Origin: Halobacteriales archaeon
GTDB lineage: Archaea; Halobacteriota; Halobacteria; Halorutilales; JAHENH01
Assembly: GCA_018609935.1 (NCBI GenBank)
Contig: JAHENH010000167.1
Coordinates: 1 to 11,377 of the forward strand
DNA: 11,377 nucleotides
Direction: 5' to 3'
Shown here one piece after another: positions 1-9,700 of the stretch (the stretch's first letter is position 1; the number at the start of each line of letters is the position of its first letter). Under the pieces are notes generated by a model that saw only the letters and a list, made by a program, of their open reading frames with translations, did not search any database and was not told where the DNA came from. The position numbers were made by a program, and so were the translations under genes.

Positions 1-989
1 AAGTTGCTATTATCTGGAATCATTGATTCTACATCACTAGAAGATATTTCAATTTTTACTCCAATTAAAATTTTTTCATTACTTTTTAATCTTTCTTTTA
101 ATTGGATAGGATTATTTTGATTATATAGAATTTCTTTATTTAAATGTTTTATTAAAAGACCATTATCATCTCTATTTTTTCTTAAAGTATAATCTTCTCT
201 AACATATCCATAAATTTTATATTTAATTTGATTATTTAAAAAAGCTGTTACATCTATATTATTTATTAAAGTTGAAATTGCAATATATCTATTTTCATTA
301 ATCTTGTATTGATTGTCATGTTCTAAATAAAATAAAAGTTCGTCACTTTCTTCATTATTTAAATCATAATTTTTTACTTTATTATTAGGCATCTTTTTAA
401 TTTTAGATATATCTTTTTTAGCACTTTTTTCAATATCAGAAACATAACAAAGTGCATTTTCAATTTTCACCCATGTACCATTACTTCCTTCTATAAAACT
501 ACTGTTATATTCATAAGGTGTTAAATTTTCATTAAATTCATAAAAATCATTTGTTCCATCTACATTTACAACTTTTCCATGAAAAGGATTTGTTGGAAAA
601 CTATTTATATCATTTATAATTAAATCATCATTAAAATTTTTTTCTTCAGTTATGGTAATTTCTTGATTTTCATTAAAAGTTTCAGGTTTTTTAATTTTTG
701 CAATTTGAATAAAATCTTCTTCATTATTTGTGTTAGAAAAACCAATTATAAAATTTTCCCAATTTTCACCTTCTTTATTTGCTGTTGGTTTTATTTTTAT
801 TGTTATAGAATCATTGTCAGAAATGGAAATCTTATCACTTTTGATAAGATAATTTTTTCCATATTGATTTTCTCCCTGCAATGATAAATATAAATCTTTA
901 TTTAGTAAATTTCCAGAATTAGAATTTTTTTCAATATTCCAATCTTCTTGATTTAATTTTTCTCTTCCATTTGCAAATTGTACTTTCAT
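1..989 (-). CDS. Partial CDS, probable tail tip/baseplate structural protein (N-terminal 329 residues)
   Basis: This frame starts at ATG 989 and stays open to the left edge, giving 329 complete codons with the C-terminus missing. A stop codon lies directly before the ATG in the same frame, so the start cannot be further upstream. An AAGGA ribosome site at 1002-1006 sits 12 bases before the ATG, which is rather far. The protein begins MKVQFANGREKLNQEDW. It is polar, rich in Asn, Glu, Lys and Ile, and has many alternating hydrophobic/polar stretches that suggest beta structure. I see no signal peptide, membrane segment or catalytic motif. I do not recognise the family. Its place as the second gene after the tape measure block, 40 bases behind the 758-residue tip candidate, suggests a tail tip, baseplate or fibre-attachment protein. 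That role is inferred from position only. The open frame itself is well supported. Confidence 0.8.
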   Translation of the reverse strand, partial: MKVQFANGREKLNQEDWNIEKNSNSGNLLNKDLYLSLQGENQYGKNYLIKSDKISISDNDSITIKIKPTANKEGENWENFIIGFSNTNNEEDFIQIAKIKKPETFNENQEITITEEKNFNDDLIINDINSFPTNPFHGKVVNVDGTNDFYEFNENLTPYEYNSSFIEGSNGTWVKIENALCYVSDIEKSAKKDISKIKKMPNNKVKNYDLNNEESDELLFYLEHDNQYKINENRYIAISTLINNIDVTAFLNNQIKYKIYGYVREDYTLRKNRDDNGLLIKHLNKEILYNQNNPIQLKERLKSNEKILIGVKIEISSSDVESMIPDNSN

Positions 990-1001
990 TTAAGTAAAAA
1001 T

Positions 1002-1006
1002 TCCTT
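1002..1006 (-). promoter_or_regulatory. Ribosome binding site of the leftmost gene
   Basis: AAGGA on the minus strand lies 12 bases before ATG 989, in the 40-base spacer after the 758-residue gene. The spacing is longer than usual, but there is no other candidate start in that frame because a stop codon touches the ATG. Confidence 0.5.
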
Positions 1007-1029
1007 ATTATCTTCTTTATTTAATTATT

Positions 1030-3306
1030 TTAATCTTCATTTTCATCATCAACAGGATGTTCTTCGTTATTTTCTTTATTTCCTCTTAAAGCATAATTTA
1101 ATTGTTGTATTTTTGATCTTGATTCGCTTCTAGTATATCCAATTCCTTCTTTTTCAATAGCTGGCATTCTAATTTTTTCTTTATCATCATCATTATCATC
1201 ATTTTCAGATTTTTGATCTGTTATTTGTTTAAAATAATCTTTATATAATCCTAATTCATATTCAAAATATTCATGTGTTCTAATACTTCCATCAGGAAAA
1301 ATACCACCTACTTTATCTTTAGTATCTACAACTTTTGTTTTTGATAAAACAAAAAATTCAGGAAAACCATCAATTTGAACAGCACTTCCAAGTGCAAAAT
1401 CCTTATCTGTTTGAATTGTTCCTACATTTGTTTGTAATGCTTGTTGAATATTTTTTGATTCAGCAAAATTATAATCATTTGGTTTTATTAAATTTGAAGA
1501 TGGAAGTTCACCTTTATTATCTTTTGGATAAACTATTATTCTTTCTTTTGATTTATTTTCAAAACCATCTGGAATATCTTCAATTGGATGCTCTGTTGTA
1601 TCTTTAATATCATAAACATATTTTGTTTTTTTAACTCTTTCACCAACAGGAGGTAATCCTGAACTTTTAGAAATTTCTGTTTTTTCAGCAATATCAGTAA
1701 ATCCACTATTTCCTGTTTGAAAAGTTTTATTGATATATTTATAACGATTTTCTTCAGTAGGTTTAATTACATTAACTTTAAAATCTTCATTACCATCACT
1801 AGGAGTAACTCTTTGTTTGTTTGTAAAAATTGAAATGTTTTTATAATATTCTTTAACTTCACCAAATATATCAGGATATATTACGTTATTATTTTTAAAA
1901 TTATAATCTCCATTAGGTAATTTATAATAATCATAAGTTTCACCGTAAATGGATGAAAGATGATATTCTTGAGTTACAAACATTGGTTCATACCAATTTT
2001 TATCTCTAACCCATTTTGTTTCTACTTCTTGATTTTTTTCATTGTATTTTTTATAAAATAAATAAACATCTTCTAATTTTCTTCCTTCAACATTATGATA
2101 AAAATAAGCATGAGGAACAAGTTTTCTTTGTGTTAATTCTTTTATATTAAATTTTTGAAATTCAAATACTGATTTTTTATATTGATTACCTTCACTCTCT
2201 CCATCAGGATTCCATTTTATTGTCGGAAGTTCTGAAACTTTATCAGTATTAAAAGGAACTCCTTGTTCTTTTCTATATCTTCCTAGTTTCCAACCACTTT
2301 GAGTAATTCTTGTAACATAATTATAATCTCCAAATTCATATTTTTTAATTCTTCTTTCAATTTTTTTCCAATATAATGCAGGTTGTGTTTCTTTCAAACG
2401 ATAATATATATTTGTTTCTCCTTCATCAGGATCTTCTTCTTCAATTTTTTTTGAAACATCTAAAGCTGTAAAAGCAAAACCATATATTTCTGTAATTTCT
2501 TTTACAGGTTTATCATCAATAGTAGTTATAGTTTTTTTAGTTTTAGTTCTTCCAGAAATATCAAAATTTAAACTTAAATCATCTATCATTTCAACATCAT
2601 CTGGTGGATTTATTGCATTATCAGGATCTTCTGTAATAGTTTTTTCTTCTAAATCTTTTTCTTTCTCTAAAAATTTAAATTCATTATTATCATTGTCGAA
2701 ATTATCGTCAATTAAATATACTTCAGTATTTGGATTTTCAACTTTAGTTTTTATATTAATATTGGGTTTATTTAAAACATCTGAAGAATTTAAATCAATT
2801 TCTTGAATTTTTCCAGAATTTGAATTTATATTAAATTTTTCAACTTTTTTATCTTTAAAATTTACAAAATATCCTCCTTTGTTTTTAAGTTCATTAAGAA
2901 TAGAAGTTAAATTAACTTTTTCTTGATTTGTATAAACTTTCCACTCTGGAAGATCAAAAGAAGATGATACTTCTTGTAAGTCATAATATAAAAAGTAATT
3001 AGAAGTATAATCTGCATTAAGTTCTAAAGAAGAAAAATCTAAAATTTCATTTTCATAATTAAAATCCTCTTCATAAATACATCTAGCTTCAACAACATAA
3101 TCGTTTAATCCATAAATATAGTTAAAAGATTTAGTTTTTAACTTATAACCATCAATTTTATTTGGAATGTTCACTCCACCAACACCAGCAAAAGTTATAT
3201 CATAAAATGCAGGAGAGTTAATAGATTCTTTAAATTTTTGAGTTACAACATTATCTTCTTTAGCATTTGAAGACTCAAATTTTATTGCTCTATCAGTTAA
3301 ATTCAT
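1030..3306 (-). CDS. Probable tail tip/hub (minor structural) protein, 758 aa
   Basis: This is a complete frame from ATG 3306 to TAA at 1030-1032, with a good AAGGA ribosome site six bases before the ATG. The protein is rich in Tyr, Phe, Asp, Glu and Lys. Residues about 25-165 look like a folded beta-rich domain. Residues about 195-250 form a strongly acidic, low-complexity linker. Residues about 270-700 are aromatic-rich and probably folded. One stretch there, near residues 645-695 (VQIDGFPEFFVLSKTKV onward), has the strand pattern seen at the end of hub-like domains of tail tip proteins. The last 55 residues or so are highly charged and probably disordered. There is no signal peptide, membrane segment or enzyme motif. 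In tailed phages the first large gene after the tape measure is usually a distal tail or hub protein, and this is why I propose the role. I do not recognise the family from sequence, and a distal-tail or other baseplate role is equally possible. Confidence 0.6.
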   Translation of the reverse strand: MNLTDRAIKFESSNAKEDNVVTQKFKESINSPAFYDITFAGVGGVNIPNKIDGYKLKTKSFNYIYGLNDYVVEARCIYEEDFNYENEILDFSSLELNADYTSNYFLYYDLQEVSSSFDLPEWKVYTNQEKVNLTSILNELKNKGGYFVNFKDKKVEKFNINSNSGKIQEIDLNSSDVLNKPNINIKTKVENPNTEVYLIDDNFDNDNNEFKFLEKEKDLEEKTITEDPDNAINPPDDVEMIDDLSLNFDISGRTKTKKTITTIDDKPVKEITEIYGFAFTALDVSKKIEEEDPDEGETNIYYRLKETQPALYWKKIERRIKKYEFGDYNYVTRITQSGWKLGRYRKEQGVPFNTDKVSELPTIKWNPDGESEGNQYKKSVFEFQKFNIKELTQRKLVPHAYFYHNVEGRKLEDVYLFYKKYNEKNQEVETKWVRDKNWYEPMFVTQEYHLSSIYGETYDYYKLPNGDYNFKNNNVIYPDIFGEVKEYYKNISIFTNKQRVTPSDGNEDFKVNVIKPTEENRYKYINKTFQTGNSGFTDIAEKTEISKSSGLPPVGERVKKTKYVYDIKDTTEHPIEDIPDGFENKSKERIIVYPKDNKGELPSSNLIKPNDYNFAESKNIQQALQTNVGTIQTDKDFALGSAVQIDGFPEFFVLSKTKVVDTKDKVGGIFPDGSIRTHEYFEYELGLYKDYFKQITDQKSENDDNDDDKEKIRMPAIEKEGIGYTRSESRSKIQQLNYALRGNKENNEEHPVDDENED

Positions 3307-3307
3307 T

Positions 3308-3406
3308 TTATTTCCTTACTTTTATTAAATTATTTCCTTTTCTATAATAATTGTAAATAAAATTTGATTTTTCTTTGGATTTTTTATTTCTAATTTTTAA
3401 AATCAT
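3308..3406 (-). CDS. Candidate basic microprotein, 32 aa
   Basis: A short frame, ATG 3404-3406 to TAA 3308-3310, encodes 32 residues and fills the gap between the 110-residue and 758-residue genes. Its ATG overlaps the TGA stop of the upstream gene as ATGA, and its TAA ends one base before the ATG of the downstream gene. This is the geometry of translational coupling. The product is strongly basic (8 Lys, 3 Arg, 1 Glu) with a Tyr/Asn-rich centre (FIYNYY), and has no signal peptide or membrane segment. The preceding bases give only a weak GAAG ribosome site four bases from the ATG, so reinitiation after the upstream stop would be the likely route. The frame could also be chance: by my rough estimate an AT-rich gap stays open this long a few percent of the time. 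No function can be assigned. Confidence 0.45.
   Translation of the reverse strand: MILKIRNKKSKEKSNFIYNYYRKGNNLIKVRK
3313..3317 (-). promoter_or_regulatory. Ribosome binding site of the 758-aa gene
   Basis: AAGGA on the minus strand, six bases before ATG 3306, is the clearest ribosome site in the window and fixes that start. It lies within the last codons of the candidate 32-residue frame. A second AAGGAAATAA copy sits upstream at about 3331-3340 with no start codon at a useful distance. Confidence 0.65.
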
Positions 3407-3735
3407 AAAACTTCTTTTACTGAAATAGATGAAGCAGAAAAATTTGTAACAATTCCTTGAAAACTAACATTAGCAATTTTATCATTAACTGATACTACAT
3501 CTCCTGCTGAAAGAGAACTTAAATCTCCTTGAACAAGATCATTGACTCCAACACTTATTGATCTTGCTTGTAATTCTTCTTTTTTATAATAAGAAGCACC
3601 AACTAAGATATAAGAAATTTTCTTATTTGGTTTTAAACTATATTGTGCTTTTTTAAATATAGGAAATTTTATACCACCAATTTCTACAGATGGAAGTTTA
3701 TTTGCTAGTTTTTGTTTAGTATAAAGTATAGCCAT
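3403..3735 (-). CDS. Small tail protein after the tape measure gene, 110 aa, unknown family
   Basis: This complete frame runs from ATG 3735 to TGA 3403-3405. It begins two bases after the tape measure stop. A GGAG ribosome site lies inside the last codons of the tape measure gene, ten bases before the ATG, so translation is probably coupled. The protein is compact. The first 60 residues are Lys-rich with hydrophobic strands (VEIGGIKFPIF, ISYILVGASYY). The second half alternates short Val/Ser/Ile-rich strands and reads like a small beta barrel. There is no cysteine, signal peptide or membrane segment. It has the same position and about the same size as minor tail protein M of lambda, directly after the tape measure gene, but I see no sequence motif proving homology. 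A small tail-tip or tail-completion role is inferred from position. A distal-tail role is less likely given its length. Confidence 0.7.
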   Translation of the reverse strand: MAILYTKQKLANKLPSVEIGGIKFPIFKKAQYSLKPNKKISYILVGASYYKKEELQARSISVGVNDLVQGDLSSLSAGDVVSVNDKIANVSFQGIVTNFSASSISVKEVL

Positions 3736-3737
3736 AA

Positions 3738-6700
3738 TTAATTTACTCCAAGTTCTTGTTCTAAGTTTTGAGCAATATCTGAAAATCTATCATTTAACAC
3801 TTCTTCTATTTTATCTGCTATTTCTTCACTTGCTCCTTCTTCATTAGGAGGTGTTGAAACTTCAACTGAAACATTAATTCCTTCAATATTTACATTTTTT
3901 GATTCTGTAACATTATTTTTTTGATTTTGATTATTATCTTTTTGATTTAAATTACTTTCATTTGTTTTAGTTTGTTTTTTAGCACTTTCTTTTGCTTTTT
4001 CTGCATCAGCTTGATTAATTTTTTGTCTTAATTTATCAATTTCTTTAATCATAGAAGAAGTATCAAAAGAATTTACAGCTTTTTGTAAATTTTTAACACT
4101 ACTTTGTTCTTCTGATTTATTTTTTGAAGTAGCATTGATTTTTTCATTTCTTTCTTTTATGTTTTTAGTATATTCATCAGTAGGTTGGCTCATTATATTA
4201 GGATTTTGATTGATTGTTTTATAACGTTCTTGTTTTGCGTTATAAAACATATCATTCTTTCCAGATTTATCAAGAAAAGATTTATCATTTTCTCTAAATT
4301 TTTTAGCTTGTTCTTTTGTTTTAGCAACACGATCAACTGATTGTTGTAATTTTGCATTACCTTTTTGTCTTAATTTTGTTCTTATTTCAGATTTTTCTTC
4401 CTCTGAAATTTCAATTTCTGGAATATCAGTATCAATAGATGTTTTATTTTCATCATTTTCATCATTTTTATTTCTTTGTTTATTGTTTCTATTTTTATGA
4501 GCTTTTACATCTTGTTCATTTAAATTTGGAACACCAGAAGTTATATTTTTTGTTTGACCAGAATCATATATTGATTGTGGATTTTTAGTTCTTTGAACTT
4601 GTAATGATGAACCATTCATTATATCAGCCCTTCTAGCTTCTTTTCTTGAAACATTTGGAAGTTGTTCAGCTAAATGTTTTTCTTGAGAATTACTTAAATC
4701 ATTATTTTCAGAATTTTTTTCTTTCCAAAGTTCAGAATTTGTATTAGTTGCTGATGCTTTGTTTTGAACTTTATTTTTTTCTTCTTGTTTATTAGTTTTT
4801 AAATCAATTGCTGAACCGTTTGTAATATCTGTCTTTTTAACATCTTTTCTAGAAACGTTTGGAATTTGTTCAGCTAAATATTTTTCTTGATTATTGCTTA
4901 AATTATTATTTTTAGAATCTTCTTTTTTTGGTAAATTAGTATTTTTATTATTTTCTTTTATTTTATTTTGAGTATCAATTCTAACTTCTTCTTCATTTCT
5001 TGAAATGGTAGAAGTTTGTTGTTGATTATCTCTAGAAACATTAGAAGTTTGTTGTTGATTTTTATTTTCAACATTTTCTAAATTAGAATTAGTTGAACTA
5101 GATTTATCAATTCCAGATATTTTTGCTAATTGTTGAGTTAAATTTGAAACAATATTTGTTGCTTTTTCAGCAATTTTATTAAAACCACTTAAAGAATCTT
5201 TGAAAACATTAATATCATCACTAACTACATCTGTATTTAATGCTTTTTGAACTTGATCTTTAATACCTTTTACAAATTTATCAAGTTCTAATTTTCCTTG
5301 TTTTGCACTAGCAATTGCTTGTTGAACTTTTCCTTCTTGTTCTACTAATTTTTCATTTTGAATAGCACCTTGATAATTTGTTCTAGCAGCTTTAAGTTCA
5401 GCAGCTGCAGCTTCTTTTTCTGCATCAGTAGCATTAGGATTATTTTTAACAGCTTTATATTCAGCTTCTTCTTTTAATAAACCAGCTTTAGCTTCTTGTG
5501 TTTTAACTTTAGCTTGAATTTCAGCTTGTTTTTGAATTATTTTTAATCTTTTTTGTTCTAAACTAAGAATTTTTTCTTGAATTTCAATTCTTTTATCACC
5601 AAGTTCACTTTTTGCTTCTCTAGATTCTTCTTTTAAATCTTCTTTTCTTTGACTTCCAATATTTAGTTTTGAAAGTAATTGTTCTAATGTTCCAACTTGA
5701 TTTTGAGCTTTACCAATTGTATTAGAACTTTCTTCTAAAACTTTTTGTTGTAAATCATTTCTTCTTTCTTCATTTTCTAAAGGAATTTTTTTAGATTCAG
5801 CAACATTTCTTGTTGTTGTTAACTGTGTCTCAACTTTTTCATTTAAAGTTTTTCTTTCATCTTGAGATTGTAATTGTCTTTGTTTTGTTTCTTTTCTTTC
5901 TAATTCATTTTGAGCAGAATCTATTCTATTTTGAATTGTATTTATTCTTGTATCTGAAGCATCATTTTCTTTTAATTGACTTCTTCTATCTTTTAATCTT
6001 TTAATATAATCTTTTTGACCTTCTATTCCAACTTGAAGCTCTTGTTGTTTTAAATCTCTAATTTGTCTAGAATTAGCATTTGAAGAAGTTGAAATATCTT
6101 GTTGTTGAAGATTTAAAGAATTTTGTTGTCTTTGAAGAGGAAGTTTTTGTTCTTGAATGTTTAAAACATCTTGTCTAGTTCTAGCATTTTCAATTTTTTG
6201 ATTAAGATTTTTTCTTAATTGAGGATTTTCTTCTAATCTTCCTTCATCTTTTAATTCTGATTTTTTCTCTTTTAGAGCTTCAAGTTTTTCATTTGTAAAG
6301 TTTTGATCAATTTGATTTTTTCTTTGTTTTGCACCAATTTCATTAACTAATTCACCTTCTCTTTCAAATTTAATGCCAATTTTATTTTTCTTAGCAAAAT
6401 TTTGAGCTTCTTTTATTCTTTTTTCAACACTATTTACAATAGCTTTTAATGTTTGATCAACTAAATTAGGATCGGTAATTAAATCTTCAACTTTTACTTT
6501 TTCTCCACCTTTTGTTTCAAAAGTTTTATTTCTTAACTCATCAATTTTATTTTGAAATTCATCATTAGTAATATTTCCTTTTTGTCTTTGTTTGTTTAAA
6601 TTTTCTACAGCTTTTCTATAATTTTTATCAACTTTTTCTAAATTTTCTTGACTTCTATCTTCACTTCCTACTTCTACAACTTCTTTAGTATTTTCAAATA

Positions 6701-9700
6701 ATTGTTTCTTTCTTTTATTAAAAACTGCATTTAAAGAATCTGATAACTTTGTATCTTCTGTTGCGGTATTAGTTCTTTCTTCAAAATTTAAATTTAATTT
6801 TTCATTTTCTTCTGTTTGTTCAAGTTCTTTTTTAGATTCTTTATATCTAGATTCTACTTCACTTAATTTTGTTTTAGCATCTTTAAGTTGACCTTCTCTA
6901 AATTCTTTAAGAACTTTTATATCAGATTCTTCAACTCTTTTTTGTTGAACTTTTACTCTCTCTTCTAATGTTTCTTTTTTCTGTTTTAAGGTTTCAACAT
7001 TTTGTCTTAAATCTGGAAGATTTTCTTTTTGAGCTTCTATTGTTTTTTCTATAGAAGGAGCTTCTGTAATTTCTTTTCTTTTTTCAATAAAATCTTTTCT
7101 AGCTTCTAAGCTAGTTTCTGCTATTTTTTCTCTTGTTTTTTCTTCTTTTTCAATTTGTCCACGATATCTTTCACCACCTAAAGCTCCTGTTTCTTCAAAA
7201 TTGAAAAGTCTATTTAGTGGCATGGCAACAGTATCTGTAACAGCTTTTAACCCTCTTCCTACTGCTGATGTTGTAGAATCTATAAAACCTTTTTCACCTT
7301 TTTTATCTTTTTTATTTAAACCAACTTCTTCTATAGAAATTTTATATTTTTCTTTGTCTATTTTTTCTAATTCTTTATTCAAGTCTTTTATATCATCTTT
7401 TAAATTTTTTGCAGCTTTTCTTGGAGAATTAAAAAATGCAGCTACACCTTGAATAGCTTTAAAAGATGTAACTAAAGCACCAATGGCAACAGTAGTAGGA
7501 GCTGCGGTTTTTATAAGTAATCCTAATCCTTTTCTTATTTTATTAAGTATATTAAACGCTCCACTTCCTGCTGATTTTAGTCTATTAAATTGTTTTACAA
7601 CCCCTTGTTTTAATTTTTGACCCCCTCCAAAAGAAGATCCAGTAGCAACACCAGCTGCGGTAGAAAATGCTTGATTTCTAGCACCTCTTTTAGCACCCCC
7701 AGTAGCAGCAGAAGCTGCTTGATTTTTCCATTTTCCAGTAAAAGTTCTATTTGTTAAGTTATTATTAATTCTTTGAATAAAATTTCTTCTACCAGTAGCA
7801 TCAGCAACAACAGGTGTTGTAGAACTAGGAGTTTGAGAAATACTAGGATTTTTTCTTCCCCCTGTTGAACTAAAAAATGTTTCTTGTAGTTGTTGAGAAC
7901 TTATTTTTTGATTTCTTTTAACACCACTTCTATTTTTGCTTAATTTACTTTGCTCTCCACCAGAAAATCCTATATCTTGAGCTGCTGAAAATCCAGTTAA
8001 TTGAGAAGCAACTAATCCAATTCTTTGAAAAGAATTTGCAACCTTACCATTAATTCTTACAACATCAGCAGCTAAAACATTATATCTTCTTAATCCTTTA
8101 CTTAAACTTCCTAATGCTCCAACTTGTTTGAATATAGCACCAGTTAAAACTCTTGTTGCAGAAGCGGCAATAGCTAATTTTGCTGCTGTTTCGACAAGAG
8201 ATTTTGTTGATTTTCCAATACCTTTAAGTGTTAAAGCTGCGGTTGTAGCACCTTTAATTAGACCAGGAAATTTTGAAGTAATTGTTTCAACAGAACTAGC
8301 CATTTTACTAAGAGCATCAAGCCCACTTTCAAATGCTGGTTTTGCTGCTTTTCCAAGATTTAATAAAGCCTCAGTAGCTTTATTAACTTGTCTTTGAAAT
8401 TTTAAAATTTCATCATTATTAATTCTGAAATTAAATGCTTTTTCTAAATTTTCAGTAGCGGTTTCTGTAATTTTTTCACTAGCTTTACTTGAAAATCCTT
8501 CAATACTAGATGTTTTATCTTTTAATGACTCTCCACCATCTGCTGTTAATTGTCTAACAGTTGAAAGATTTTTTCTTCTTCTAAATACATTAGTAAATTG
8601 TTGTTCATTAGTATTTTCTCTAACATCTTGAATCGCTTGAGGAAATCCTTTTTTTTCAACATCTTCTTTTGATAAAGTTACTTGGTTATTATTTTTATCA
8701 GTTACACCTTTTTCTTTTAATCTTTCAGTAAATTTTCCACTAGAAATTCCTTGGAATAAACCTTTTAATCCTGTAATTGCTTGAGGTGTACTTGTTCCCT
8801 GAGATGTTAATTGAGATACAGAACCCGCTAATTTTTCAATTTCAACATTTGCTTCTTTTGCTGAAGTAGCAGCTTGACCAAAACCGTTACTTAATTCAGG
8901 AATAGTCGTAATTCCTTGTTGAACAGTTCTATTTAAAATACCAGCTACTTTTGAAGCATCTTCTGCTTCAAGTCCATAAGCATTAATTGTTTTGCCTAAT
9001 GTTCTTAAAACAGTATCAGCTTTAGCACCACTAGCAACAGATAATTTTAATCCTGCTTCTAAAACTTTTGTTGCACTTCCAGCTTCTTGAAATCCAGAAG
9101 ATAAAACTTCATAAGCTGCGTTTAAAGATTGTGTAGAAGTTACAGCATTTTTAAGTTCACCATTTACTAAACCTCTAATATCAGAAATAAAAGTTTCTAA
9201 ATTTTGATTTTGTCCTAAAACATTATTTAATCTTGTTTTAGCTTTTGAAAATTGATTAAATACAGAAACACCTTGTTTTGCACTTTTTACAAGTTCTTGA
9301 CCTCCAAGAACACTTGAACCTACTGCTCCTGCAAGTTTTGCTGGATTTCCAAATTGTTGATCTAAAGAACTAACTTTTTCTGTTCCTTTAACACCAGATA
9401 GTTTTGCTATATCTTTAGAATCTTCTAAACTTGCAAAATTTCTTTTAATATCTTCAGTTAATTTTAATAATTCTTGTCCTGATTTTACAGCAAGAGCAAA
9501 CCATTGCGCTTTATCAGCTACTTCACCAATTCTATTTAAATTTCTTCCAATTTTTACTAATTTAGATTCAGTTTTATCTAAATTTTGATTTAATTCTTGA
9601 ACATTTCCTGAAGCTGTATTTATATTACTTGCTGCATCATCAGAAAATGAAGAAGGATTTGTAGTTTTATTATTTAAATTTGCTGATCTTGTTTCTTGAA

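Noticed and set aside
663..884. Plus-strand open frames opposite the minus genes (also near 1335-1607, 5810-6004, 7201-7452, 8128-8397 and 10284-10559)
   Set aside because: They are antisense shadows: Phe/Leu/Ile-rich translations of the complements of Lys/Glu/Asn codons, with no ribosome sites and fully inside stronger genes.
3307..3402. Promoter in the gap before the 758-residue gene (TTTACA near 3352-3357 followed by A/T-rich -10-like words)
   Set aside because: The best -10 match, AATAAT, is at 18-base spacing and such words are expected by chance in this base composition. Tight gene packing suggests one operon.
3307..3402. Transcription terminator in the same gap
   Set aside because: No G/C-bearing inverted repeat followed by a T-run is present; A/T-rich runs alone are not evidence.
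3403..3410. Second -1 frameshift joining the 110-residue protein to the 32-residue frame
   Set aside because: The frame relation is -1, but the bases before the TGA do not form an X XXY YYZ heptamer in register; stop-start reinitiation at ATGA is simpler.
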